From the NCBI GenBank assembly GCA_933228675.1, contig OW121740.1, positions 133,349,940-133,413,939 on the forward strand: a DNA stretch of 64,000 bases, written 5' to 3'. Origin of the DNA: Stomorhina lunata (lineage: Eukaryota > Arthropoda > Insecta > Diptera > Rhiniidae). Shown piece after piece: positions 24,664 to 36,247 of the stretch. Each line of letters opens with the position of its first letter. Positions within the stretch are counted from its first letter, which is position 1. The notes beneath the pieces are model-generated. The model worked only from the letters and a program-made list of their open reading frames with translations. It did no database searches and was not told the DNA's origin. The position numbers were made by a program, and so were the translations under genes.

Positions 24664-25214
24664 GTAAGACAAATTGCCAATATGTGTAGATGAACATAGG
24701 AAAATTTTATAAAACTACAGCAACAGCTACACCTACAAGTACATTAACATTCGCCTAAATGGAAGCAAACACTTATACACCCACACACTCGTACATACAT
24801 TTGTATATCAACATCCTTCCATTGTTGCCATTAGTAAAGCAACTAAATGAACATTTCACATTTAGAACGTAGAACATTTAGAGTTTTATGCTTGTATGGC
24901 CTTCACTACAAGAATAGATATTTTTTCTAATTTCCTTGGCTTGAATGTTTGATAGCACAAAAAGCCTTTCCCGTATTCATTCATTCATTCATTTATACAC
25001 TAACCATTCATCCATCTGCCCATTTATATGAACATCCATTTCCACTGAATGTTTATTTTATCAACTCAACTCAAATATTCTCTGTGAATATTTCTATGTT
25101 CTTTTCATCATTTTCTCTATATCCTGACATTTGAACGTTTGAATTAAGTTGTATTGGTAACTTTTTTATTTCCGCTTTTACTTGTTTTCTGTTTTTTGTT
25201 TTTTTGTTCTACAG
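24664..25214 (+). other. Intron within Ig6 (551 bp)
   Basis: A compact AT-rich intron with donor gtaagac and a pyrimidine-rich acceptor ending ttctacag. It splits Ig6 between the C and D strands. I see no repeat array, mobile element or RNA gene in it, only short runs such as repeated attcattc. Confidence 0.85.
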
Positions 25215-25364
25215 ATAGCCATTATACTTTAGCTCCAGTGCAGCAGGGAGGTTATCTTGTCATAAAGAATGTTGAACCAAATCGTGATCAGGGCATGTAT
25301 ACCTGCATAGTTAAAAGTCGTACAGGCGAGGAGGCTCGTCGTGACATGCAGCTAAATGTCAATA
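25215..25364 (+). CDS. Dscam-like exon: second half of Ig6
   Basis: The acceptor is tttgttctacag and the donor is gtaagt. The first two bases complete an asparagine codon begun in the previous exon, and the last base starts a serine codon. The product includes GGYLVIKNVEPNRDQGMYTC and then IVKSRTGEEARRDMQLNVN. This is the E-to-G strand half of Ig6, with the DxGxYxC signature carrying the second disulphide cysteine. Length and phase match the half-domain exons of the Dscam family. Confidence 0.93.
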
Positions 25365-25601
25365 GTAAGTATATTATGTCTTTTTTTAATATTTAAGGTT
25401 TGATGGTTAAGTGAGACTTTTGGAAAAAAAATTATATTTATAAGAAATTTTTAATATTGGCTTAAAAAGTTTATATCGAGAGCCTATGTTTAAACTTCTA
25501 TGAATAAATTTTTTCAGAATCACTTTTTATTGGGAAACTGTTTTTTTTAAGGTTTATCAAAAATTTTGGGACATCAAACATTTAATTATAAGGTTTTACT
25601 A

Positions 25602-25730
25602 TAGTGTATTGCACTAAGATCCCAATTTATTACAATTATTTATAATTGTAATAAATAGTTTTTTGATATAACCAAAAAATCTTGGTGGAGAAACCTTTCG
25701 TCGACGCGTTTCGTTGGTCAAAGTATTGTC
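25602..25730. repeat. Second copy of the segment at 10.3 kb
   Basis: CTATAGTGTATTGCACTAAG and the self-complementary stretch around TTATTACAATTATTTATAAT match 10295-10365. The adjacent CGACGCGTTTCGTTGG block matches 10432-10466 in reverse orientation. Confidence 0.65.
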
Positions 25731-26399
25731 CATGATTACGATAGCCTAATGTCGGGGCTAATGTTGGGGCTATGATTACGAATCTTGTTTTAGATTTTGT
25801 GAATTCTAAGTAGCGGAGTGTTTTTTGTAGCCTTAAACTTAAACTCCGAAATTTTAAATTTGTAAAGTCTGACTTAAGATTTATAGTCAACTACGAGTAA
25901 AAGGTAAGAAGGTGACTAGTTTCAAGCCAAAAAAGCATTCAATAGTATCAAAATCCACTTGTTTGAAACAAAAAATATTCCACCATATTTGATGCACAAT
26001 CTTAAATTTTCAAAATCCAATACCAGATTCGTAATCAGCGACTATTTAAAACCACCTTATAAGAGATTTCGAGCTATAAAATTAACTTTTTTAATTCAAA
26101 AAAATCTACAGTAAATAAAGAGTTCATCTTGACATTATGATATATCTTATAGTAGTAGTATGGAATATAATCTTTAGAGGTCCCCTATAATCTAACCTAG
26201 AAAACATTTCCTAGTCATAATTGAAAAAAAAATTATGAAGTCTATATCGTGAAAGGACTAAAAGACTGTAAAAAACCTAGTATCGTAAATGGGACATGTT
26301 AATTTTAAAAATTATTAACTAGTTTTTAAGGTCCAGAATTTTCAATTTATCCACCCCATTGTGCAAAGTTGTGCTTGTGATTCTTCCCCGTCTTTTCTG

Positions 26400-27190
26400 G
26401 ATTGTTTCTGTTAATGTTGTTGTTGCTCTATTTGTGTCTAAAACTGCGATCGGCAAAAGCTAGCCCGAGGGCACTTCGCTTTTTTATGTTCACACATATT
26501 GCTCACACATATAGGAAAAAGATACCAAATGTTTATCTTAAGATAATCATTCTCTCATGAGCATGTAAACAAATGAGTTGTGTTGTTAGTATCTTACTAA
26601 CAAAACAACTTGTTTGTTTGAGTAAAGGGCATAGATAAAGAGAGAACTACAAAAATAACCTACACAAATACAAGATGCAATAGTATTATTTTGCGGGACA
26701 CTGGTCTAAAAACAAAACAACATTTTTCTCTTAATGTTTTGCTGTAAGAGTAGAGCAACTTTTTTCTCTTTATCTACACTCTCTCTGCTGCTGTTAACTT
26801 CAGACAATCTATTTGTACAATGTATATGTGAGTGTATTATTGATCATGTGAGAATGTATTGGAACATGCATGAACTTTCGTAAGACACATTGTTAGTGTA
26901 ATCAACGACAGCAGTTCTTCGTTTACATCTGCGGAAATTGCTAGAAACTCTGGTCTCTACTATAAAAGGCTGACGAACTGATATCGTGGTAGAGTTTTTT
27001 ATTAAGACGCGTATAAGAGAACAGTAGACTAAGAATATTTCTGAAGTAATTTTGTGAAGTGTGTTTAAGTGATTAACTCTAAAGTTAATAAAAATATAAC
27101 TTTATAAAACGACATAAAGTGTTTTAATTTTGTTTTCGGTTGTTTGCAAAAACAATTCCTTTCACGCTTTGAAAAGAAAAACGTAACAAT
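26400..27190 (+). mobile_element. LTR-like segment (possible solo LTR of a BEL/Pao- or roo-like element)
   Basis: Less AT-rich than its surroundings and promoter-like. TATAAAAG is at 26961-26968, and AATAAAAATATAAC follows about 115 bases later as a possible polyadenylation region. TGTTA at 26409 and TAACA ending at 27188 could be the termini. TGTTCACACATATTG at 26488 resembles the start of the Drosophila roo LTR as I remember it. No target duplication was found, so the borders and class are uncertain. Confidence 0.4.
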
Positions 27191-27639
27191 ATGTATGTCG
27201 TTAAGACACTAGATAATTTTTTTAATGGAGGCCTGAACAATATCGAATATCTTTTTTAGATAATTCGTGATATATTTGTTGTTCGGTTCTCCGATTTTGT
27301 CTGAAGACTACTCGACATCGTCCAGTTAAGGAAGAGTGAATTTTGATATGAAGTATATTCTAGAAAATAGTACCACTTCCGTTTAAGTGAGATTGACTGC
27401 AGCTGCATCTTCTTTAGAACCTCATTAAATCGAGGGACATGTTAAGTGAGAGTGATGCTTAAGATCTGGTATTGAGACTCCAGGACAGTTTAGAGTGCGA
27501 AATGACCACAAGATACAAATTCGATATTACCCAATTTAGGAAGAGTGAATTGAATTTTTATCACATAGTTATATTACCCACATTTTACAAGATTTTTTGT
27601 GCAATTTTTAGCTAGTCCTTGCTAAGCGTCTATCGGTCT

Positions 27640-27930
27640 TTTTGTACACTGTTTTGATCACCAAACTCATTGCACACATTCTGCTTTCAAATAGTCGCTT
27701 TCAAGGTATTTTTTGATTCTTTTTGTGGTCTTTTTTGATCACCAAACTGATTAAAATAGCATTAAAAAAAAACAGTCTTATTAGGATCGTTTGCACAATA
27801 AGATTTTGACTGCACACATTCTGCAAGAATTGTTGGTGCTTTTGTAAACTAGTCATTTTCTAAGCGTTTTAAGGTGTCTTTTTGGAATCTTTTTTAGATC
27901 ACCAAGCTGATTAGTCAGCTTTTGATCATC
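27640..27930. repeat. Degenerate short direct repeats (TTTTGATCACCAAACT)
   Basis: Two good copies and one diverged copy of a block with TTTTGATCACCAAACT, plus two of TGCACACATTCTGC, interleaved with similar T-rich text. Probably the remains of an old element. The surrounding 27.2-29.0 kb shows nothing else I recognise. Confidence 0.5.
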
Positions 27931-29042
27931 TATACGAGTCCCAAAAGACTCATTTTGCTGATATTATCGTCAACAATTTCCAAATTGCTGGCTGGGTCTT
28001 TGTGTATTTCGTATTACTATTGCTGTGTGAGTATTGAAACACATAGACAATAGCTAAGCCCTTTTACGAAAACAAATGAGTACCAAACTCATAGGGCTTG
28101 GGCAACCTTGATCTACAGAATAAAAACTGATTTATTGTTTATCAAAGATAGGCACCAGCAAAACGTTCCAAGGTTTAAAGAAAGAAAGAGCTGAGAATAA
28201 CAATAGGTCAGAAGTCGTTTGGTTTCTTGTGGGTTGCTTAAGCATCTGTAGTAGTGACTTTCTCAAACAATGTCCAAGATTTTTGATTAAAGGTTTGAAG
28301 GTTAGCTGTTATAATGCCATCAATAACTACTTACTCATTATTAGGAGTTTGATAGCCTGGGAAGTATTCTCAAAAATTTCTGATCAAATGTTAGTCCAAC
28401 TTGCATATGGGTTTTTTAAACCATGTTAAAAAGAAAACTTGTAAGTATTTTGTAAAGCCTGCTAGTCTTTTCATGAACCCACCACGATACTACGAAAGTA
28501 TACTGTCTTTTTGAATTTCTGGCAAGGTATCTTAACCTGTTTACTGAAGCTTTATAAGTTGCCCAAGCTGTTGTTCTAAAAGTCTATGTAGCTTAGTTTG
28601 ATTCAGGCAGTTTAGTCTTCTTATACTTGGACATTTTATAATTATATTTCAGTCTTATAACCTGATTACCAAAGACAATAAATATAAAGATATTGGACTC
28701 TACATATATTTCAGTCAAATGTAAAATTAAAGTGGATAAAAAACAAGGAAAAACACATAAATGCAAACAAACATAAATTTTATGTGCAGGTGTATGTACT
28801 TTAGCTTTCTTTCATTGGATAATCGTTTCCATTAGTTGTTTCCGAATAAGAGTAAAAGCAGTATACTTAATTTTATGGGATTTTTCAAAACGACCATACG
28901 ACAAATCAATGTATGGAAGAGTAACATCTTTATATTTGGTAGAGTCTTTGCTGTTACTGTGTTATACTCTGACTAAGCTCTTATAAGCATACTAGTACTT
29001 ATACCCTTACAGTACTATGCATACTAGTACTGTATGTGTATA

Positions 29043-30325
29043 AAGAGTGTTCTAAAAAAAATATGCATTTACTATTTTAGACAAAATTTATCCATAGTGC
29101 AAGAAATAATTTATTTTTTGATCAAGTTAGTTTCTATAGATATGTCAGATACTATTATTTTAGAAATTATTAATTTCAATCAAAATGGACTGCGAAAAAA
29201 AAGTTCGTGAAAATATAATTAAAACTTTTCAAAAAAATCCGTCATGGACTTTTAAAAAAATAGCTAAAAATTTGAAAGTTGACCCTCGAACGGTTTCTAA
29301 TGCCATCAGACGGTATAAGGAAAACCTGAGCATTGAAAGAAAACCTGGATCAGGGAGGAAAAAAGGTCCTACAGATATTGGTACGGCAAAAGAAGTCGAG
29401 CGACTCTTTCGAAGAGCGCCTAACACTTCTTTAAGAAAAGCAGCTCGTACGGTGAAATGTTCTACGAATTTTGCACATAGAGTCAAAGCTTATGCTGGAC
29501 TGAAGACATACAAAGTCCAAAAGGTTCCAGATCGCAATGCTATAAAGAACTTAGAAGCAAAAAACGAGCGAAAAAATTGAAGTCTGATTTTATAAAAAAA
29601 TACACCTGTTGTGTGATGGATGATGAAACATACGTACTGGCAGACTTTTCTCAACTTCTTGGTCAACATTTTTATGTTGCTGATAAACCGGGCAATGTTC
29701 GGCAAGAGTTTCGCAAAAAAAAACAAACAAAATTCCCTATGAAGTTTCTCGTGTGGCAAGCTATTTGCAGTTGTGGCAAAAGAAGTAAAGGATTTGTGGC
29801 ATCTGGCACAATAAACACAGAAATTTATATAAAGGAGTGCCTACAAAAACGGTTGTTACCCTTTTTAAGTGAGCACAGAGTGACTACATTTTTTTGGCCC
29901 GATTTGGGATCATGCCATTATGGAAAAAAGGCACTTGAGTGGTACTCAAAGAATAATGTCATTTTTGTACCACGAGAGGCAAATCCACTTAACTGTCCAG
30001 AACTTCGGCCTGTGGAAAGGTATTGGGCTCTGGTAAAAAAGGAATTCAAGAACACAGGAAAGATTTCCAAGAACATGTCCGATTTTAAGCGCAGGTGGAA
30101 CACATGCTCCAAAAAGGTATCAGAAGCAACTGTAAAATCTTTAATGGGAGGGTTTCCGAAAAAAGTCGATAATTTTGCAAAACCCGAGTAATAAGTAAAT
30201 ATTTTAATGCTAAATGATTTTGTATAATATGTCATTATATTTGCGTATTTTGTAGAATTTTTAAATTAAAAGGTTTGATTTTTATTTAAGAAAATCCAAC
30301 TACAAATTTTATTTAGAGCACTCTT
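29043..30325 (+). mobile_element. Tc1/mariner element, DD37E type, nearly intact
   Basis: The TIR AAGAGTGTTCTAAA (29043-29056) matches the complement of TTTAGAGCACTCTT (30312-30325) at 13 of 14 positions, with TA on both sides (29041-29042, 30326-30327). It encloses a transposase gene in two overlapping frames. The 1,283-bp size, TA duplication and DD37E triad fit the mosquito/fly DD37E group of the IS630-Tc1-mariner superfamily. Confidence 0.92.
29185..30191 (+). pseudogene. DD37E transposase with one frameshift
   Basis: Two frames: 29185-29580 (131 codons) and 29577-30191 (204 codons). The first has the paired helix-turn-helix DNA-binding part (FKKIAKNLKVDPRTVSNAIR, about residues 23-42) and an AT-hook-like linker (PGSGRKKGP, about residues 55-63). 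The second has the catalytic core, with the first Asp in MDDETY (codons near 29619-29624), the second Asp in WPDLGSCHYG (29901) and the Glu in ELRPVERYW (30015). There are 37 residues between the last two. Combined length suits the family. The break near 29.57 kb is the only one seen, so the copy is probably dead but young. Confidence 0.92.
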
Positions 30326-30343
30326 TAAGTCTTATAAGTCTTA

Positions 30344-30960
30344 CTAGCGTATCCTGCGGTCGACACAATCGACCGTCATCTAGTTCATTGTGAATACAAA
30401 TTTCTCGTTCTGTGGCTTGGTTGGTTAGCACGTAATATCACATTGAGCCTGAGTTCGATCCCCGGTCTCGGCAACAACAATTTCTGTAATTATTAATTTC
30501 TATTAAATTTAAGGCCCTATGCTCCACTGGGAGTCAACAATACCAATAATTTTTGTTACAAAATAAAAACATTTTTTTACAAAATAAAAACATTTATTAA
30601 ATTGTAATTAAATACTCTTTATTTTTGGCTTTGTCTACCACTATCTCTCCACAATTATACTCTTTTATTCTCACCACTCACCAAAAATAATAAAAACAAA
30701 AGAAAACATGTTTGCATACAATTTCTTTTGTTTGATTCTTAGTAGTGAATTTCATATGCATGTGAGTTTTCTTTATTGTGTTAGTAAGATTTTTAAATAC
30801 CAAACCGATTTTTTAAAACTGAACCGATTTTTATAAAATATAGATTCGTCTGATCTACGGAAAAATACCTTTCAAATGGTATAAAATTTTCCAGAAATGA
30901 GTGTATAATTAAAGCGTAAAAGGGGATAATAAATGGGTGCTTGCGTATTAATATTATAGA
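30344..30960 (-). mobile_element. Short Helitron carrying a tRNA-like module
   Basis: Read on the minus strand it starts TCTATAATATTAATACGC (from 30960) and ends with hairpin GGTCGA-TTGTG-TCGACC, then ten bases and CTAG (30344-30347). The flanking bases are A before TC and T after CTAG, the A^T insertion typical of Helitrons. A second copy at 45189-46827 has the same ends and an extra ~1 kb inside. On the plus strand it carries a tRNA-like stretch with GGCTTGGTTGGTTAGC and GAGTTCGATCCCC. No Rep/helicase is present, so it is non-autonomous. Confidence 0.82.
30405..30475 (+). repeat. tRNA-like (SINE-type) module within the Helitron
   Basis: TGGCTTGGTTGGTTAGC resembles a pol III A box / D-arm. 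GAGTTCGATCCCC (30451-30463) resembles a B box / T-arm. They are about 25 bases apart. No full acceptor stem is evident, so it is a relic or a SINE head and not a working tRNA gene. Confidence 0.6.
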
Positions 30961-31263
30961 TAATCATATTTCCGTTATACAATCATACTTAGTTCTCATA
31001 TTTCAATTTCAATGTACATCATATGTATACTTAAATTCCAATGCCTAGACAATATTTTGATAATCATTTTAATTTTAAACTTTTTATGATACCAGAGCCA
31101 TATCCTTATTTTATAAACCCTTTTTTTTGGTAAATTTTCTTCATATTTTAAATAAATTTCTTAATCTTTTTATTTAAATGAAATAAAAATCTCAACCTTA
31201 TATTTCCTTATTAAATTGCATTTTCATTTATAAAATTGTATTTTTGTACCCCAAAACTTCTAG

Positions 31264-31409
31264 GTCCTCCAGTCATAGAACCATTTAAGTTTCCCAAAAA
31301 TCTACAAGAAGGAGGAAGAGCACAAATAACATGTGCAGTATCTTCGGGTGATATGCCAATCTATTTTAGTTGGAAAAAAGATGACATGTCCTTACCATCC
31401 AGTTTACAG
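31264..31409 (+). CDS. Dscam-like exon: first half of Ig7
   Basis: The acceptor is ccaaaacttctag and the donor gtaaat directly follows a complete CAG codon. The product runs from PPVIEPFKFPKNLQEGG through AQITCAVSSGDMPIYFSWKK to LPSSLQ. It supplies the first cysteine (ITC) and the core tryptophan (FSW) of an Ig-C2 domain. In fly Dscam2 the Ig7 exon has two mutually exclusive versions (established knowledge). Here I see only one version, and found no second Ig7-like exon in the flanking introns. Confidence 0.93.
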
Positions 31410-31884
31410 GTAAATTTTGTAGCAAATCAATATATTGATAAGAATAATATGAAAAAAAAAAACAGAAAGAAAGAAAAAGGGGTAACAAAAATCAAATACA
31501 TTATTTTCAATAACACACACAATTTAATACATTATCCCTAAGGTTCTAACGATATACGAGTATCTACATGTGTATTTACGAGTATTATATTATATACCAG
31601 GGAAATCATTTTAAATAAAATGAAAAAAATACCTGAACAATGTAAAGCTTAAGCAGACACATTTCTATCTATTATTTGGCAAAATTTGTAAAAAAAGAAG
31701 AAAATAAATATTTTCCTTAAGCTCACATACACAGAAGCATGTTTCTTTGTATAAGTGAAAAGGAAGTTAGATATTTAAAAGCAATTGTGTGGTTTCTTTC
31801 CAATGAGTTTTATTGGTTTCTAATACATTTGATTCTTTTATTTCAAATTCTTGTTTAATTTTTACATTTTCTCTTAAATTAAAG
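31410..31884 (+). other. Intron within Ig7 (475 bp)
   Basis: A short intron from donor gtaaatttt to acceptor aaattaaag. Its 3' end has a weak pyrimidine tract (ttttacattttctc followed by A-rich sequence). Nothing but AT-rich unique-looking sequence is visible. Confidence 0.82.
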
Positions 31885-32020
31885 ATTACCGAAAAGAAGG
31901 AAGAATTCTATTCATTGCTGGTATTCAAGGATATCAGTGCTAAGCACAGCGGAAAATATACATGTTATGCCAGTAATGCAGCTGCCAAAGTTAATTACAC
32001 GGCAGAGCTACAGGTTCGAG
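31885..32020 (+). CDS. Dscam-like exon: second half of Ig7
   Basis: Begins on a codon boundary (ITEKKEEFYSLLVFKDISAK) and ends one base into a codon at donor gtaagac. It carries HSGKYTCYASNAAAKV and TAELQVR, the E-G strands and second cysteine of Ig7. Its start matches the previous exon, which ends on a full codon. The acceptor is A-rich (taaattaaag), so the splice site is less canonical than its neighbours. Protein continuity is nevertheless convincing. Confidence 0.92.
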
Positions 32021-35000
32021 GTAAGACAAATACTCGTGGTGAAGTTCATTAAGAGATGTTTTGTTAGAGGAAATTAAAAAAAGGATATATTTTGTAGTGA
32101 TTAAATTGTGTCTACTGAAATGTGTAAGGGTTTTTCTTAGGAGATTGGAGGAAAAAATGTATGAGTATTTCCCACATGAGTATTGTAAGACACAAAAATC
32201 TATTTGTGGTTAAATATATTTTTAAAGATGGCTTTAAATAAGAATTTTTGTCTTCATATAATTTGTGCTACAAATATCTTCTCAGTAGAAAGTTTTCCAT
32301 ATACAAATTTTCTCAACAGAAAATTTTTGTCAATAAACATTTCCTCAGCAGACAATTTTTCTTAATAAAAATTTAAAAAAAAAAATTTTTTCTTAATAAA
32401 AATTTTCTCAACAGAAAATTTTTCTCAACCAAAAATGTTTCTCAATAAAAGTTTTCTTAATTGAAAATTTTTGTCAAAAAAATGTTCACAATGGAAAATG
32501 GTTCCAATAAAAGTTTTCTAAATTTTGACCAATAAATTTTTCTTGATAACAATTTTCTCAATAGATAACTTTTCTCAATTTTTCTATATAAAAAGTTTTT
32601 ATACCGAAGAATTTTCCATATTAAAAATTTGTATACCGAAAAATTTTCTATATAAAAAATTTTTATACCGAAAAATTTTCTATATCAAAAATTTTTATAC
32701 CGAAAAGTTTCCTTATCAAAAATTTTTATATCGAAAAATTTTCTTTACAAAATATTTTTATACCTAAAAATTTTTTATATAAAAAATTGTATATAAAACA
32801 TTTTTATACCGAACATTTTTTTATATATAAAAAATTTTTATACCGAAAATTTTCCTATATAAAAAATTTTTATACCGAAAAATTTTCCATATAAAAAATT
32901 TTTATACCGAAAAATTTTCTATATAAAAAATGTATATACCGAAAAACTTTCTATATAAAAAATTTTTATACCGAAAAATTTTCTATATAAAAAATTTTTA
33001 TACCGAAAATTTTTCTATATAAAAAATTTTTATACCGAAAAATTTTCTATATAAAAAATTTTTATACCGAAAAATTTTCTATATAAAAAATTTTTATACC
33101 GAAAAATTTTCTATATAAAAAATTTTTATACCGAAAATTTTCCTATATAAAAAATTTTTATACCGAAAAATTTTCCATATAAAAAATTTTTATACCGAAA
33201 AATTTTCTATATAAAAAATGTATATACCGAAAAACTTTCTATATAAAAAATTTTTATACCGAAAAATTTTCTATATAAAAAATTTTTATACCGAAAAATT
33301 TTCTATATAAAAAATTTTTATACCGAAAAATTTTCTATATAAAAAATTTTTATACCGAAAAATTTTCTATATAAAAAATTTTTATACCGAAAAATTTTCT
33401 ATATAAAAAATTTTTATACCGAAAAATTTTCTATATAAAAAATTTTTATACCGAAAAATTTTCTATATAAAAAATGTTTATACCGAAAAATTTTCTATAT
33501 AAAAAATTTTTATACCGAAAAATTTTCTATATAAAAAATTTTTATACCGACAAATTTTCTATATAAAAAATTTGTATACCGAAAAATTTTCTATATAAAA
33601 AATTTGTATACCGAAAAATTTTCTATATAAAAAATTTTTATACCGAAAAATTTTCTATATAAAAAATTTTTATACCGAAAAATTTTCTATATAAAAAATT
33701 TGTATACCGAAAAATTTTCTATATAAAAAATTTTTATACCGAAAAATTTTCTATATAAAAAATTTTTATACCGAAAAATTTTTTATATAAAAAATTTTTA
33801 TACCGAAAAATTTTCTATATAAAAAATTTTTATACCGAAAAATTTTCTATATAAAAAATTTTTATACCGAAAAATTTTCTATATAAAAAATTTTTATACC
33901 GAAAAATTTTCTATATAAAACATTTTTGTACCGAAGAATTTTCTATATAAAAAAATGTTTATACCGAAAGTTTTTTTTTTATATAAAAAATTTGTATACC
34001 GAAAAATTTTTTATATAAAAAATTTTTATACCGAAAAATTTTCTATATAAAAAATTTTTATACCGAAAAATTTTCTATATAAAAAATTTTTATACCGAAA
34101 AATTTTCTATATAAAAAATTTTTATACCGAAAAATTTTCTATATAAAAAATTTTTATACCGAAAAATTTTCTATATAAAAAATTTTTATACCGAAAAATT
34201 TTCCATATGAAAAATGTTTATATCGAAAAATTTTCTACATAAAAAATTTTTATATCGAATAATTTTCTATATAAAAAATGTTTATACCTTAAAATTTTAT
34301 ATATGAAAAATTTTTATACCCAAAAATTTTCTATATAAAAAATTTTCCATATAAAATAAAAATTTTCTTAATAGAAAATTTTTCTCAATAAAAAATTTGT
34401 CAGTAGAAAATTTTTTCAATATAAATTTTCTTAATAGAAAATGTTTCGGTATAAAAATATTCTTAATAGAAAATTTTCGGTTAAAAATTTTCTTAAAAGA
34501 AAATTTTTCGGTATAAAATTTTTTTAATAGATTTTTTTTTTTGTTTAAAGAAAACGAATAATTTTTCAACGAAAACGAAAGATTTTATATCGAGAAAACT
34601 TTTTTATTGAGAAAAACTTTCTATTGAGAAAACTTTTGTCAATAAAAAATTTTTCTCAATAAAATTTTTTCAATAGAAAATTTTTCTCAATACAAAGTTT
34701 CTTAATAGAAAATTTTTCTCATTACAAATTTTCTCAATAGAAAATTTTTCGGTATAAAAATTTTCTCAATAGAAATTTTTTTTTAATAAAAATTTTCTCT
34801 GTAAAAATTTTTTCGGTTTAAAAATTTTCTCAATAGAAAATTTTTCGGAGTTAATATTATCTCAATAAAAGGAAATTCATTTCATATAAATTTTCGGAAT
34901 AGAAAATGTTTTTCAATAAAAATTTTCTTAATAGAAAAATTTTTCTCAATAAAAATTTTCCCAATAGAAATTTTTTTTTGTAAAAAAATTTTGTCAACAG

Positions 35001-36247
35001 AAAATTTTTTGTATAAAAAAATTTTCTCAACAGAAAATTTTTCTGTATTAAAAATTTTCTCAATAGACAATTTTTCTGTATTAAAAATTTTCTCAATAGA
35101 AAATTTTTCTGTACGAAAATTTTCTTAATAGAAAATTTTTCTGTATAAAAATTTTCTTAATAGAAAATTTTTCTGTATACAAATTTTCTCAATAGAAAAC
35201 CTGTCTGTATAAAAATTGTCTCAATAGAACATTTTTCGTCTTAAAAATATTCTTCTTTGAACATTTTTCGGTATAAAAATGTTCTCGAAATGAAAATTTG
35301 TTGGTATAAAAATTTTCTCGAAAATAATATTTTCGGAATAAAAATACTCTCACTAACAAAACTTGTCGGTATAAAAGTATGATTTTTTGGTATAAAAATT
35401 TTCTCGAAAATAATATTTTCGGAATAAAAATACTCTCACTAACAAAACTTGTCGGTATAAAAGTATGATTGATAACAAAATGTTCTCGATAGAACAATTT
35501 TCAGTACAAAAGTTTTTCCAATAGAAAATTTTTCGGTACAAAATTTTCACAATAGAAAATTTTTATCAATTAAAATTTTCTCTATAGCAAATTGTTTTCA
35601 ATAAAAATTTTATCAGTTGAAAACTTTTCTAAATAAAAATTTCTTCACAACTTCTGAATCAGAAGAAACTTTTTCGGTAAAAAAAAATGTCAGTGTAATA
35701 GTTTCTTCAATAGAAAATTGTTTGGTATTGAAATTGTCAGTATAAACTTTATCGAGATAAAAAATAATTTGTGTAAAATTTTTATCGATGGAAAGTTATC
35801 GCCATATTATTGTTTTTATAGTAATTTTTCGAAGTTTTGTATTGTAAATTGTAAAATAATGTTGTACTTTTTTCGCACATTTCATTTTTAAGTAGTTTCC
35901 CCTTCTTTTTTATTAGCTTTGTCCCTTAATGTATCCTTAAACTTCGATATCCGGCATTAAAGTTGATTTGTATAACATTTCATTTTTGTTTTTTGCAAAA
36001 GTAAAGAATTCTGAAAGAAAACAACAAGATTTTCATTTGCTCATCTTGTTAATTTTCTTATTGTATCCCTTTTTTGATACCTTGTCCCTCTAAGAAAACT
36101 CTCACACCTGAATAGTTTTTTTCACCAACAGCAAACATTTTGCAACTCTGAGAAAATTAAATAGCAAAAAAAAAACATATAAAATAATTGTAAAAGAATA
36201 AACTAAATAAAATTTTGTTTTATTTTTCATTTTATCACGTTCTTCAG
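32021..36247 (+). other. Intron between Ig7 and Ig8 (4.2 kb)
   Basis: About 3.4 kb of this intron is the 32-bp minisatellite and its degenerate flanks (32.27-35.68 kb). The last ~560 bases before the acceptor (tcacgttcttcag) are ordinary AT-rich intron with no element that I recognise. Confidence 0.85.
32270..35680. repeat. 32-bp minisatellite (CTATATAAAAAATTTTTATA + CCGAAAAATTTT) with degenerate flanks
   Basis: About 52 nearly identical 32-bp units from 32.60 to 34.30 kb. On both sides lie decayed relatives, with TCTCAATAGAAAATTTTTC on the right (34.34-35.64 kb). A longer duplication covers several units: the variants TTTTCC and GTATATACC recur in the same order at about 32.86-32.95 and 33.13-33.23 kb, which points to unequal exchange of multi-unit blocks. 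Frames read from it (such as 32525-32767) are artefacts. Confidence 0.95.

Larger units (their letters stand above)
25365..31263 (+). other. Intron between Ig6 and Ig7 (5.9 kb)
   Basis: Runs from donor gtaagt to acceptor cttctag. It contains a short segment shared with 10.3 kb, an LTR-like segment (about 26.4-27.2 kb), a degenerate internal repeat (27.64-27.93 kb), a DD37E mariner (29043-30325) and a Helitron (30344-30960). The remaining stretches, including 25.9-26.4 kb and 27.9-29.0 kb, show no open frame resembling an Ig exon. Confidence 0.8.

Noticed and set aside
29229..29759. Minus-strand frames of 85 and 89 codons opposite the transposase
   Set aside because: They are the antisense of the transposase coding sequence.
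30405..30475. A true tRNA gene
   Set aside because: A- and B-box-like stretches exist, but I could not pair an acceptor stem or anticodon arm; it lies within a Helitron.
32525..35550. Frames rich in K, F, Y and I in the 32-bp array region
   Set aside because: Repeat artefacts, same reasoning; no start context or splice sites.
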